From assembly GCA_015698045.1 (NCBI GenBank), contig BLAL01000338.1, positions 1,178,001 to 1,242,000 of the forward strand: DNA of 64,000 nt. The letters are read 5' to 3'. Numbering within the stretch: the first letter of the stretch is position 1; every line of letters starts with the position of its first letter. Source of the stretch: Rhizophagus clarus. Taxonomy: Eukaryota; Glomeromycota; Glomeromycetes; Glomerales; Glomeraceae. The translations under genes were made by a program, and so were the position numbers. Under the pieces are notes generated by a model that had not been told where the DNA came from, ran no database searches, and worked only from the letters and a program-made list of their open reading frames with translations. This document shows positions 28,833-41,231 of the stretch, piece after piece.

Positions 28833-31401
28833 ATATAATTAAATTTTCTACTTTGCACAGGATCATTTTATCTTAATGCGTTAATCAAGGATCTAGACTG
28901 TGAATTTTTAATTACAAAGATCTGAAAAATTAAAAATTGATTTTGATTGAGATATCAATAAGGTGACGAGCATGATATACAGTACGATATTAAATGATGA
29001 AAGTAAAATTTTATATTTAATATTAGTCGGTAAAACGTCTCCTGTAAAAACTGGCAGTAAAATGAACCCTGTCGGTGGTAACCCACTACAGTCAGAATTT
29101 CTATATATATAAACGATAATATTTTGCTTTCCCACTATATGAGAAGACATTAGAAATATTCACATGAATCCAGACATATCGTTTGACTATAAAGAATGTA
29201 TCGTGTATAGATTCATTCTTAAAAGACTTGATCTTAATTTTGTATAAATAAAAAAAAAAGAGAAAGAAAAGGAAAAGAAAATATAGTCTTAGATTACTTG
29301 TCTATACCATTTTTTTTTTTTTTTTTTTAAAAAAAAAGCGTGAATAATTTGACAATCGCTCATTTCAAATATTTCTTATCATATTTGTCTCATCCTGATT
29401 TCCTTTTTGATCCTTTCATACTCTTAAATTAAAGAGCGATCCGTACATCCGTCAGCTGAAAAAAGTGTGCATATAATTTAAATTATGCTGCCGGAAAAAT
29501 TCCATTATTAGCTGATTTTAATAATGACGCTCATCTTTCACTCTTCTCGATCTTCAAAAAGAATGCCAATCAAATGGTTTTATTATAAAAATACTATCGA
29601 GTTAATTCTTTAACAAACAAACGAAGGCGTAGAAAATGACCATTTTTTTGACATTACCGAAATAATTATGAACCCTTTAATTAGCCACCCTGTTAGAAAT
29701 GTATGACATAATGAGCAAGACAAATAGGATTTCAGTATTTTTAAGAATGAGCTCTAAATCCTAACCTTAAATTCTACCTCTAACCTACAGTAGTAATAAG
29801 CGTTTTAATGTTCGTCAAAAGCTAGTGTTGCATATTAGAATTTTATTGGACGAATAATTAAAGCGTATTAAGTAATTGTTGATTCGTGCAAAGAGTAATG
29901 CATACGTACCAATAATTCCATTTAACCTAATAAAATTTATAATTTTTTATTAATGAATCTTTTTAATTTTGAAATCACACATAAATCCGCTATTCCGCTT
30001 ATGGCAAAGTTACTAAAAAATTAATAAAATTTCTGCGTTTTTATTTGGATAAGTTTTAAGGCAAATAGTTGTTTTTTTTTGATATCAATTACTGCAAGCT
30101 TTATGCGTCATTAATTATTTGTTGCATTATGTTTGTGAATTTTATGTACTATGTTAATTATGTTATATCAGATATATTACTTATACACATACAGTATTTG
30201 TGATCAAATAAAACTTTAAAAACTTTTTTTAATTACTCAGAAACATAGCGAAGTAGGTTGTTGTTTTAATTTCAATTTTATTGATTTGTCGGATCTAAAT
30301 ATTAAATTTTACAAAGTGCTAATAATGTTATTATCACAATCAATTGGTTAGTATTATCAATGTTGAAAAGTTTCTTTGTTGTTTCTATTGGAATGATTTT
30401 TTAGCGGTTTCGGCACGTGTCGCGTTTTCTTTTCGCGTGTAAGTTTATGCTAACATATAGATATATTTATGCATACCGGACGTATACGGACGTATGAAAA
30501 AAGGTAAGAATTTACGACGCCGAAATTATGTGCCGTTCGCATTGAAAATCAGCTTAACTGCTTTAGGTCAGTTAACTAACCATCAATATATTTACACTTA
30601 CAAAAAAAAAGTAAAAAAAGTGTACCTTTCAATTAATCTACCTTACTAAAATAGAAGAAGTTCGATATTTCAGGAGTTTTAAATATAAAGAAATAAATAA
30701 ATATAACAAATATATTGTATACTTAGAAATCTTCGTTTCAGATTTTTCATTTTATAATTTTATTAGAAGTCTTTTTTTAGTTAAAATTATAAAAGGTTTG
30801 TCGAATTTTTTTTTTTTTTGGATTCATTTCTGTTACTCTTATAATACCAAAACCAGAAATGATCGGCCGAATACTTTAGGAGAACAAATTAACAACCTAT
30901 TTGTTCTATTACTTATTTTACTTTTTTTGTAAAGAATGTGTAATAATAAATATTGAATAATAATATTAGGATTACAAATTATTGTAAAATAATAAATAAT
31001 AAATAACTCGCGAAAAAACTTTTTTTTTTTTAAAAAATTTTCTGTTGTGATTAACCCAATCATGTAATTTCGAAGTACAATAATTTATTTATTTAATATT
31101 TTGATGTTGACCTTTATAAAAATACAGTATATACACATATATATTCATGTAATCGATCTTTTTAACATGTATGAAACTACGAAATCTAAAAAATGTTTTT
31201 TTATGTGTTGGGTGTTGACCCACAGTTTTTATTTTATTGTACAATTTATCTTTTTTGGAAAAGTTCTATTAGGGAATTGTGCAACTTTTTAATTTCGAGC
31301 ATTATTAATTGGTTAGAGATATTATTTTGTGATAATTATCCTCATGTTTTACCGCAGAAGAATTTTTTTTTTTTTCTCTTATCGATATTTGTAAATTTGA
31401 A

Positions 31402-31438
<37 letters not shown>

Positions 31439-32132
31439 AACAAAAAAAGACAAAAAATGTTTCTTTCACGTTTTTTTCACGTAAAATGAAAAACCTATAT
31501 ACATTGTATAGGTTTCCTTTCTTTTTGAGAATGAATGTGTATGTTATTTCATTTCATTTTATTTATTCAAACAATGCAAAAAAAAAAAAAAAAAATTTGT
31601 TTGCCAAGAATCGATGTTTTCACGTGGTGTTATCGCAATTATATTTAATGATGTAAATGTGTGACTAAAATGAATTCATTCGGTAATTTTGGTTTGAAAT
31701 TTTTATATAATAAGGCCGAAAACATTTTGTTTCGGGATTGGTTACACGACCTGATATAATTAATAATATAAATTTGATGATACATTTAAAAAAAAAAAAA
31801 AAAATTTTAATAGTAACTTCATTTGGGTGATTGGGGATCTACCGTTGTCATACGTAGAAGAAAATTTTTTTAAAATACCAAACAGAGAAGAAATCTTGTT
31901 GTACAATTAAATCCATATTACGGCCGTTTTTTTTTGTTCATCATTACTTATAAATATGTAAAAAATTTTGTATATAAACATGAAATTTTTTTTTTAGTAA
32001 CTCGAAAATAATAGAATACTTTTTTCTTCTTTTCGCCTGGATAGCGAAAAAAAAAAAATTTTACCTTCTTTTTCATCCATCTTAATCCTTTCTTTTATTG
32101 TTTTTAACAATTTTTTTCTTTCATAAAACAAA
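28833..32132. other. Gene-free spacer before the wall-protein gene
   Basis: No gene recognised. Notable points are a CG-rich patch at 30405-30540 with TTTCGGC/GCCGAAA inverted ends and a doubled ACGGACGTAT-like unit, a T-run followed by an A-run at 31400-31440, and a TATATAAAC element near 31970, about 160 bp before the ATG at 32133, that could be the promoter. Confidence 0.4.
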
Positions 32133-32885
32133 ATGAAAGTCCCAACAATCCTCTTAGCTGTCTCTTTATACTTGTTTTCATCAGCTGAAGCTGGTATAAC
32201 TACTAACACCCCATTTAAATCTGTAACCTGGAATGGAGGTGAAAAGGAAAAGGTCATCTGGGCTGACGATGGCAAAGCTCCTCCATTAGAACAGATAGGA
32301 CTTACATCTGTCGATTTAATGGCTGGTAATGCCACAGACCAAACTTTAATTGCCAATATTGGTAAAGTTCCAGCAACTGCTAAAGAAATCGACTATACGG
32401 TACCTAAAAACGTTGGGCCTGCTGGTGATAATTATTTCATTAGATACACCGCGGGAACTTTTACTGCTTTTTCCGGAACATTTACTATCGCAAATGTCAA
32501 CGGAAAGCTTCCTGCTAGTGCTCCAAAAGCTCCCACAGATCCAAATACTCCTCTAAACGCAACTTCAGTTGCTCCAAATGCTCCAAATGCTAATCCTAAT
32601 GCTGCTACACCAAATTCAGCTCCTGGAAGTTATGGAAGCGGAGGTTATGGAAGTGGAAGTTATGGAAATACACCAAGTACACCAAATACGCCAAGTACAC
32701 CAAATACACCAACTACACCTAAATCTTCCACTTCTAGTCCTAGTCCTGCTATTCCTCCTACAGCTAATGGCCCAGCTCAGTTACCACAATCGATTAGCAG
32801 TACTAACGATGCTTCAAATTCATTCCCAAGCTTCTCCGGTGTAGCTGCCGTTGCAGTCGCTTTTGCCTTTAGTTACTTGTATTAA
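32133..32885 (+). CDS. GPI-anchored Ser/Thr/Pro-rich cell-wall protein, Kre9/Knh1-like domain
   Basis: Single exon, 250 aa. Residues 1-20 are a signal peptide (MKVPTILLAVSLYLFSSAEA). Residues about 21-130 form a small beta-type domain (FKSVTWNGGEKEKVIW, NYFIRYTAGTFTAFSGTFTI) typical of the fungal Kre9/Knh1-like N-terminal family, linked to beta-1,6-glucan assembly or wall surface proteins. Residues about 130-215 are Pro/Asn/Ala and Gly/Ser/Tyr low complexity, including GSYGSGGYGSGSYG and repeated TPNTPS. The C-terminus is hydrophobic (VAAVAVAFAFSYLY) after a small-residue stretch, as expected for GPI attachment. It is probably secreted and anchored at the plasma membrane or wall. The domain call is from pattern recognition only. 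Confidence 0.82.
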   Translation: MKVPTILLAVSLYLFSSAEAGITTNTPFKSVTWNGGEKEKVIWADDGKAPPLEQIGLTSVDLMAGNATDQTLIANIGKVPATAKEIDYTVPKNVGPAGDNYFIRYTAGTFTAFSGTFTIANVNGKLPASAPKAPTDPNTPLNATSVAPNAPNANPNAATPNSAPGSYGSGGYGSGSYGNTPSTPNTPSTPNTPTTPKSSTSSPSPAIPPTANGPAQLPQSISSTNDASNSFPSFSGVAAVAVAFAFSYLY

Positions 32886-35701
32886 ATGTAGCTTTTTTTT
32901 CTTGAAGAACGTGTATATATATATATATAAGACAAAAAAAAAAAACAATTCACGCTTCTTCAATTTAAATTATTACAGATTTGAATCAATTTTCAAGATA
33001 ATATATATATATTTGTAATTTAATTTGAATTCTCCAAAAACATAGAAAATTTAATTTTATTTTAATTTGATAATTCATTTTATCAACCCCCCCCTTTTTT
33101 TTTTTTTTTACCAACTTTTGTAATTCTCTTTTTGTAAAACTTTTAATTTCATTATATATAAAAAAATTTTTTTCTAAAATATTTCAAAATAAAATAAAAA
33201 AATATATATAAAAAAAAAGAGTTTTTGAAATTTTATTTTTTTTTGATGTTTTCTTCGTTCTCTCTCAATCTACAATTGAGGAAACTGCGCCCATTCACTT
33301 TAAACAATGTATGATGAATTGAAACATTGAATTAACAATTACATAATTGCAAATTCTGAAACATTTAATTTTTTCAGTCCACAGGTCCTCACATCATTCC
33401 TTGGCAAAATCTTCCTAGAGATACCAAAAGCAGATTATTAAAATAACTAAAAATATATATATATATATATATGTAAATATATATAATTATATTGTAAAAA
33501 GATTTTTTGGTAAGAAATATTTACTATATAATATATTATAAAACGCATTTATTAATGAACTGTTTCATACATACAATCAGCGGTGGTAAAAGATTCTCCA
33601 ATCAAAAAAGATGTAAAATAAAATTTTCTATCAAAGGGCTTTTGCATCGACGAAAAGATTTTATTTTTTTTTTTTATTAAAATATATACATACATACATA
33701 CACATATATATTTGTACAATTGCTTTCTTTTGTCATAAGTCACTGATTTAAATTAAATTTAATCTGAAACATTTACTTATGAAAATTTAATTCTTCAAAT
33801 ATAAAGATTGATTACACTAACTGCTATTTAAATTTCATGTTTCTAAATATTTAAAATTGTAGTACCAGAATATAAAGTAACAAAGCCAATTCTCTCCGAA
33901 AGTACATCTTCAATCTAAACAAATACCTTCCTCTCCATGTCTGATTCTAAGTGGTAACGTGATTTGGATGGAATATTGCGGTAATCATGGTAATAATTAA
34001 GGAATTACGCTACATATTGCAGTACATGCTCATTGATAAATAAGATAAATAAAAGTTACGTTTTACAGTTGGCAATTTCAGTAGAATCTACATTAATAAA
34101 TGCTTGTATGCGAGAGACTTCGTGTTCCTAAAATGTTTGGAATTGTAGTGCTGGAATATAGGGTAACTCTCTCCAAAAGTGTTCCATGTCTGATTCTAGG
34201 CGATAACGTGATTCGGATCGTATTTAAAGAATATTGTGGTAATGACTATAGTTCTGGTAAGAATTACTCTACATATTACGCCAGTAAAAAAGGTTGCCAA
34301 TCTCCAATGTAAATTTTGTTGATGTATATGTTCATTGATAAATAAAAGTTACGCTTTACAGTTGGCAATTTCAGCAAAATGTACGCGAGACTTCGTGTTT
34401 CTAAAATGTTCAGAATTGTAGTACTAGAATTTAGTGCAATAAATGAATATAACAGTCAACTTTCTCCGAAAGTGCGTCTCCACTATGTTTCAATCGTCTC
34501 AATCTAAATAAACACCCTCCTCCCTGATCCTAGACGATAACGTGATTTGGATGAATAATGCGGTAATAATTATAATTCTGGCAGGAATTACATTACACAT
34601 TGTCCCAATAAAAAAAGGTTGCAAATCTCACGTGAAATTCCGATGATGTAAACATGCTCATTAGTTACGTTTTACAATTGGCAATTTCAGTGAAATCTAC
34701 ATTAATATTATGCTTGTGTACGCAAGACACCTTCCTCTTCATGTTATACGTTATGTTAACCCATTTTCTTTCTTGCACGATAAACTTTGTTCATAATTGA
34801 ATTCGCTTGTAATGCAGAAAGTCACAGTTATAATATCTATACTTGCCGAAGATCTAATCTCTAATGCAAGATCATTATTATCATTTGAGCTTCAAATGAA
34901 ATCACATGAAGCTGTATTTGCTAACAATAATCCCCGTAGCACAGTTAGCACAGTTATAAACCATGATCTTTAATATTTGATTCTGTAATCAATTGTCTCT
35001 GTGAGATATAGTCTCGTAACACGACCATAAACCATGATCGTAAATATTTGAGTCTGTAATTTCCAAATATCTTCGCCAAAATCTCTTTTTATATATACCT
35101 TTCACCAAAAACCTCAGTAATTTTGGAAAGAAAATATTTTTCATAAAAAAATTTTTTATTTGTAAGTGAAGAAGAATAACAAACATAAAAAGAAATAAGA
35201 CAGATAAAATATATGGAATAAAAGATAAAAGATTGATGTTTGATAAATAAAGCAGACCAATATGAATCTTTAGATACTGTGCATACATACAGTAAGTTCG
35301 GTATGTGGAATATATATAATTCGTAATTTGGAAATTTTATTGCAACCTTATTGCAATCAATTTGCCTCATAAATCACTATCAGAAGTTGTAAGTGCCAAA
35401 GATAAAAATTTTAATAAAAAAATAAAAAAAAAAAAAAAAACGGCAAAAAAAAACCGCAAAAAAAAAAAAAAAAAAAATTTTACATGTATATACACATATA
35501 TATATAATTTTGAACCAAAACCCACCACCATGAAATAAAATAATCTAACCTTTTCTGATAAAATTTAATCGGCTATTGTAAATTAAGCCATGATTGATTT
35601 TTTTTTATTTGGGGTCGCAATTACAAAAAATCGAAATTTTTAATGGAATTTAAAAAATTTTCGAAAAAATCGGTACAACTAAATGTAACGAAAGGCAGCT
35701 C
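32886..35701. other. Spacer with diverged tandem repeat
   Basis: 3' region of the wall-protein gene, TA microsatellites (32915-32930, 33455-33470), a TACA tract near 33690, then the roughly 280-bp tandem repeat at 33843-34732. ORFs here are short and lie in repeat DNA. Confidence 0.45.
33843..34732 (+). repeat. Diverged tandem repeat, three units of about 280 bp
   Basis: Units begin at 33843, 34128 and 34401 with CTAAA...AATTGTAGT-CT(A)GAAT. Ordered shared blocks are CTCTCCGAAAGT-like, TCTGATTCTAGGCGATAACG-like, TTGCGGTAAT-like, ATAAAAGTTACG, and TTTACAGTTGGCAATTTCAG. The copies are old, judging by many substitutions and indels. Confidence 0.75.
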
Positions 35702-35858
35702 TCCCTATACAAAGTTAAGATACAAAAAAATATCCCAAAAATTCACTAAGAACATACTCAAAAATTTCTATTTTATCATAAATTTGTATAAAGTAGAAAA
35801 ATTTTAGTATGTTTTTGGCATATTTTTGCGATATTTTTCTATTTTGACTTCATACAGA
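35702..35858. mobile_element. Foldback/MITE-like inverted repeat behind the isolated HMG copy 9
   Basis: The left arm (AAAAAATATCCCAAAAATTC, then AACATACTCAAAAATTTCTA) is the reverse complement, with substitutions, of the right arm. Arms are about 75 bp. Same family as 8038-8190. It ends about 5 bp past the stop codon. Confidence 0.72.
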
Positions 35859-35862
35859 GATT

Positions 35863-36543
35863 CTAATTCATATAATAAGAAAAATAAATATTTGTAGAAA
35901 AAGGGAGTAAAGGTTGCTCCGGGCTCGCTGTCGAATCTGATGATGGTGGATATATAGATGTTATTGGTGAAATAGGGGGAGTAAAAAAATTTCGTCGTTC
36001 TTCGAACGATGATGGTGCGGGGGTTTGGAATTCCTCATTAATTATTTGTTCGTTTCGCTGAAATCTTTTTGGATCCTTCGGATTATATTTATAATCCTCA
36101 CCATGTTTTTCACTATGTTTTTTTCCTGCTAATCTCGCCAAAGCTTCAAATAATTCTTTTGTTTCTTTCGATTCTTTTTCCCACATTTTCGATATTTCTT
36201 TTGATATATCTTGTGATGGTTTTCCTGAAAATTCGGGACTTAAACTCTTATCCCTTCTATATATTATCCACGCGTTTTGACGACGTGGGACCTTTCTTTC
36301 TCCATTTCTTTTATTGAGAGTAGCGAAACGGGAGGTTTCGGAATCGTTAATGAGTTTATCTATTGGTTTATTGAATTTATATAACGAGTTCCTGACGAAC
36401 TTTTCATCATCTGTATTAGCTGTGTTTAGACAAAAACCTTTGTTAGGTTCAGGTGGATTTGGGGCGACTATACAATTATTGTTCATATGATTTGGGTTCC
36501 TAAAAACGTGTATATTTTTTTTTTGTCTCTGACTTCTTTTCAT
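35863..36543 (-). CDS. HMG-box protein (MATA_HMG type), copy 9, isolated
   Basis: Intronless. The ATG at 36543 gives 226 aa; the frame extends nine codons further upstream but only to a TTG, so 36543 is preferred. The pre-box module is TDDEKFVRNSLYKFN and IDKLINDSETSRF. The HMG box is VPRRQNAWIIYRRDK, MWEKESKETKELF and RLAGKKHSEKHGEDYKYNP. The tail of about 70 residues is Pro/Ser-rich (FFTPPISPITSIYPPSS). A TATAAATAG element is at 36706-36714. It sits 15 kb from the main array but on the same strand, with the same architecture. Nuclear DNA binding is predicted. Confidence 0.92.
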   Translation of the reverse strand: MKRSQRQKKNIHVFRNPNHMNNNCIVAPNPPEPNKGFCLNTANTDDEKFVRNSLYKFNKPIDKLINDSETSRFATLNKRNGERKVPRRQNAWIIYRRDKSLSPEFSGKPSQDISKEISKMWEKESKETKELFEALARLAGKKHSEKHGEDYKYNPKDPKRFQRNEQIINEEFQTPAPSSFEERRNFFTPPISPITSIYPPSSDSTASPEQPLLPFSTNIYFSYYMN

Positions 36544-36570
36544 AATTGTTTTTAACCGTATTATACACAA

Positions 36571-39500
36571 AAAAAAAAAATACCAAAGGACGTTTAAAGG
36601 GCAATTAGAAGTATTGTAGAGCCGTCACAATATCTCAAAAAGAAAACAAGCGATTTTATGGATAAGTTTTTGTGGTACATGTGTTACTTCAACAACTAAC
36701 TAAGTCTATTTATACACATTGTTTTTCCAATAATCAAATCTAATTGGTGAAAAAAAAGATATTTTGTAAGCGCCCCGTAATTATAAATAATGAATTTTCT
36801 ACTACATTAATAAATGATCGAAATCTTTTGGTTTTTTTACGCATTTTTTTGTAATAGTAATAGGTTAATCGCGACAAATTTCTTTTTAAATGGCCATTCG
36901 TTTAACATCTAATCTTTACTCTGATTTGCACATTTTTGTAACATAGTGCAAAACCTCAATTGATTAATGATTTTCATGAACGTTCGTTTAAATTTAGTAA
37001 AGTGAAACCGGGATCCTTAACCAAATCTAGTTCTCCTTTAAAAAAATCTGGGTACAAAATTTAGCCAATGTAAAAACTATTTTCTCAAAGTAACAACTTA
37101 AGGTTAAACAGTTAATAATTAAGCCTCAAATATAATTCTATTAACTAGAAAAAATGGTAACGATACGCTTATTATTACAAAATGTTTTTATTTATATTTG
37201 ATAGTTATATTAAATTTTGTTAAAATATTATGATTTTTTACAAGTCATTTATATATATTCTTTAAAGACTATTGAGATTTTATATTATTAAACCTTGGTT
37301 TACTTTAACTAAAAAATTATAAATAAAATCAACTCTTCTTTTATTGATGTTTTTTAATATCTATTCAAGGTAAAAATAAAAATAAAAATAATACTGTTAG
37401 AAAATTTTATATTAAGTTTGATATATGAAAAATATGGAATTATAAATTAATTTGAACTTATAATTTTAATGTTAATTCTTAATATTATTAATTTAGAAAA
37501 ACAATTAATATTTAAAAAAATTTTTAATATTACTATTAGTAATATTTAAAATATTTTTTTTTTTATTATGTATAAAAAAATACAATTACTTAAATTATTT
37601 AATAATTATATTTGAATAGTATTTTTATATATTTTATTAAAATTAAAATTATATTTATTTTTTTTGGTAAAAAAAATATTATAATTATTACTAATTAATA
37701 TAATTTCAGTTAAATTATAGAATTAAAATTTAAATTTAATTTTCACTTACTTGACTGACATATTGCTAATTTAAATATTATAATTTAAAAGTAATTGATA
37801 TATAAAAATTACAATTTAAATAAATTATAATAAAGTAAAATATCAATTATAAAATATAAATATTATTAAAAATAAAAATAAATAATAAAATTTAATGTAA
37901 TTCATATTTTTAAATTTAAAACTAAGTTTGATTATATATCATAGAGGTAGCTAATCATATTTTTTTTTTGTTTTATATTAAAATACAAATTTAATTAATT
38001 TTAATAATTTTTTATAATTAAATATTTATTAACTGTTTTTAAATTTATAAGTAATTGTTTCAGATGATAACCCATTTGTTTACTACATATAGCATAGTAA
38101 ATAACTTTTTTATCATCCTGGATATACTAATTGGTTTACTAGTTTATAAATTTAAATTATTTGAATTTTAACAGTGTATATACTTTATTTATTATTATAA
38201 TAATTATTTTTTTTTTTTTAAAGATTTTATTTTATTTATTAAAAAAAGTATAAATATTATTAAAAAATAATTAATGTAAATTATACTTTTTATTAAAATT
38301 AATCTTATATATTAGTAAATTAGAATAATAAAATTTTTATAATTTAAAAATATTGAAATTATACAGTTTTAAATAAAAGCAAAGATATTTAATTTATTTA
38401 ATTTTAATAAAAAAAATATCAGTATAATAATAATATTACTTAAAATTTAAAAAAGATAAAATAGATTTTTTAAATTACTAGCTTCTATATAAATATACAT
38501 TAAAAATTAAGATGTTGTTTTTTAGTCTAAACTTTAAATAAAAATATATTACTAATAAAGCTACTGTGTTATTCCCTGAAAAAAAAATAATACCAGACTA
38601 GGTTTTAAAGAAAAAGGTAAGGGCCGAACGATCTACCGTTTTTTTAAACACTCGGATTTTTAATTTAACTTTCTAATAAAAGTAATTGACACATATACTA
38701 TATATGTATTAAATAATAAGATACAACAATCATGTATATTGTGTAATCAGGTTACTCGAATTAGATAAACTAATTTAATTGGTCACTGAATCAGGTGGTT
38801 TTAAAAACCTGTTTTAAATCAGGATCAAAAAAATCTCGGGAAATCGATTTTGCTACGCCTAACTCATATAAGTGATTGGCTCTTTTGATAAATTTTTAAA
38901 AGGCGATCTTATCTTTGTGGGGTCAGAAACTATTCTGCAAATATAGCACATAATATAAACAAATCTGCTTTTTTTGGTTATTCATAATTTGTTCTATTGA
39001 CAGGTAAAGAGAAAGTGGAACTTTAAAGAAATTATCATTTAAATAGAAATATAAATTCTTGTCCAAATTTTTGTAACATGCATAAGGGAATTATATTTTG
39101 CCGACTGCTTATTAAGAAAAAATTTTTTCTTCATTTTAATAGAAATTCTTTTTCCGATTGTTAAACCACATATTTTTATAGAACTAAAAACTCATTCATT
39201 CATTTTTCTTGTCTTTCGATTAAAGCATGTAATCCTTTTTTGTGAATCTAAGATGATCTTTTTATCCAATTTTACAGGCCGTACAACACAAGATTTCTGG
39301 AAACCCAGGGTTTAGCAAAGGGTTTCCAAATCCAAAATGGGTTTAGGCAGACAACCTTGTCATTAATTAATGTAAATTTGTCGTTTTGTGTAAAACTTTA
39401 AGTATTGTGATCCTTTATTTTTAGTTCTGCATTTTAGCCATTTTGTGTAAAAAAAAACAACTAATATTAAATAGTACAACTATCCTTTTATGGCGTTTAT

Positions 39501-39713
39501 GGTTAAAGCCAAGACTCCATGTATTTTTTTTTTTATCAAAATCCCATCTAAACTATTGTATTACGTTGTAGTATAAAAATGATCTTTTTTTTTTTCCACT
39601 CCACATCAGGGTTTTCTTGCTCTGATAAATGAAAAGAATTCAAAGTTTTTTTTCTTTTTTTTTTTTCTTTAAATATCAATAAAACGTGCAATATTTCGAA
39701 TTAAAAAAAAAAA
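36571..39713. other. Gene-free spacer with an extreme A+T block
   Basis: Bases 37141-38560 are nearly pure A+T without the long homopolymers typical of other spacers. Near 38807 there is a CAGGTGGTTTTAAAAACCTG palindrome, and at 39298-39330 an inverted GGAAACCC/GGGTTTCC pair. No gene seen. Confidence 0.5.
36706..36714 (-). promoter_or_regulatory. TATA-like box upstream of HMG copy 9
   Basis: TATAAATAG on the minus strand, about 163 bp from the ATG at 36543. Confidence 0.4.
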
Positions 39714-41231
39714 ATGTCGAAAGAACCAGGAGTACAACTGGACATTAACGAACCTAACACGGAAAATATTACCACAACCACTCCAAACTCTACCAATAAT
39801 GGATGCTGTCCTTTAGCAAAGAATAAATATTTTTCGTACCTTTTCTCAAAAGATTTTATTCTTATATTATTACTTGGCCAATTCCTTTCATTTTGTATTA
39901 CTTGTACTATAGTAACAAGTGGAAAATTAGCTGAATATAACGTAATTGTTCCTACTACGCAGTCTTTATTGACTTATGTTGGTTTATTTATAATTTATAC
40001 ACCTATAAACATCTACAAGAAAGGATTTAGGGGATATTTTGATATGATTAAAACTCGATGGTGGAAATGTAAGTTTCTCTTATATGTTATCTGTGGCAAA
40101 AGTGTATGTGTTATTAATGATAATTTATTTTCATAACAGATTTAATTCTTAGCATCATTGATGTTGAGGGAAATTACTTTAGTGTGAAAGCATACGCATA
40201 TACTTCACTCCTCTCTATAATGTTACTTGACGCATGGTCAACCCCTTGCGTAGTGATATTATTAATTATATTTTTAAAGGTTAAATTCCATTGGAGTCAA
40301 TATCTTGCTGTGCTAATTTGTTTGGGTGGAATTGCTGTTATAATTGCATCTGACTTTATTGGAGGGATGGATATGCATTCAGGTAAGTTTATTATTTATT
40401 AGTTTTGGAATCTTTCCAAAAATTAAACTAAAAAAAAAAAAAATATATTCTTTTTAGCGACTAAACCAGTAGTTGGGGATATATTTTGTTTATTAAGTGC
40501 TACTTTCTATGCTATCTCTAATGTAACGGAAGAATACTTTGTTAGACAACGTCCATTATACGAAGTTATAGGTCAAATGGGTTTTTATGGAACCATAATT
40601 AGTGGTATACAATTGTAAGTTATAGTGAATTTGATCAAATGAATATATTTAAATGTGTCATTAATTCGCTTCATTTTTTTTTTTTTTTTAAAAGAGCGGC
40701 ATTGGAACGAAACGAATTAGCCAATATAGAGTGGACCGGATCAGCTGGTACTTACATTTATTTATTTTATTTATTCATTTCAGAAATTGAGATTTAAATC
40801 ATATAATTATTTTTATAGTTGGAGTCCTTATCGCATATACTATCGTAATGATTTGTTTCTATACCGGAGCTCCTATATTATTCCGTTTGTCCTCTGCAGC
40901 ATTCTTTAATCTTTCTTTGTTAACGAGCGATTTTTATTCTTTAATTTTTACTGTTTACTTATTCCACGAGAAGGTACTAATTATATTTATACTTTGTTTT
41001 AAATATCCCATATATGTTTTTTTTTCCAGTAATAACATTTTATATTTATTTTCACAGGTGTACAGGTTATATCCAATTGCATATGTTGGAACATTGGTAG
41101 GACTTATAATTTATAATATTTACCCTGCTACTAAACCAAGAGTTCAAGAAAATAAAGATAATAATAACGATGAACATAATAAAGAAGTAAAAGGAGAGAA
41201 AGATGTTGAAGCTAATGAGATTGTACAATAG
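39714..41231 (+). CDS. SLC35F-type solute (nucleotide-sugar-like) transporter
   Basis: Six exons by splice signals: 39714-40068, 40140-40382, 40458-40614, 40695-40747, 40819-40973, 41058-41231, giving 378 aa. The N-terminus is hydrophilic (Asn/Thr-rich), followed by about ten hydrophobic segments beginning FILILLLGQFLSFCITC. Family features are LDAWSTPCVVILLIIFLKVK, HWSQYLAVLICLGGIAVII, LSSAAFFNLSLLTSDFYSL and YPIAYVGTLVGLIIYN, matching the DUF914/SLC35F1-F2-F6 branch of the drug/metabolite transporter superfamily. The C-terminal tail is charged (Glu/Lys/Asn-rich). It probably sits in an internal or plasma membrane; its substrate is not known from sequence. Intron sizes of 71-84 bp fit the neighbouring genes. 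Confidence 0.88.

Noticed and set aside
28829..28860. GT...AG intron after the small ORF at 28680
   Set aside because: Only 32 nt, and it adds just a few residues before another stop.
34100..34312. 70-codon plus-strand ORF
   Set aside because: It lies inside the roughly 280-bp tandem repeat, and the other units do not keep the frame.
36544..36570. Upstream extension of HMG copy 9 to 36570
   Set aside because: The codon at 36570 is TTG; the first ATG is at 36543.
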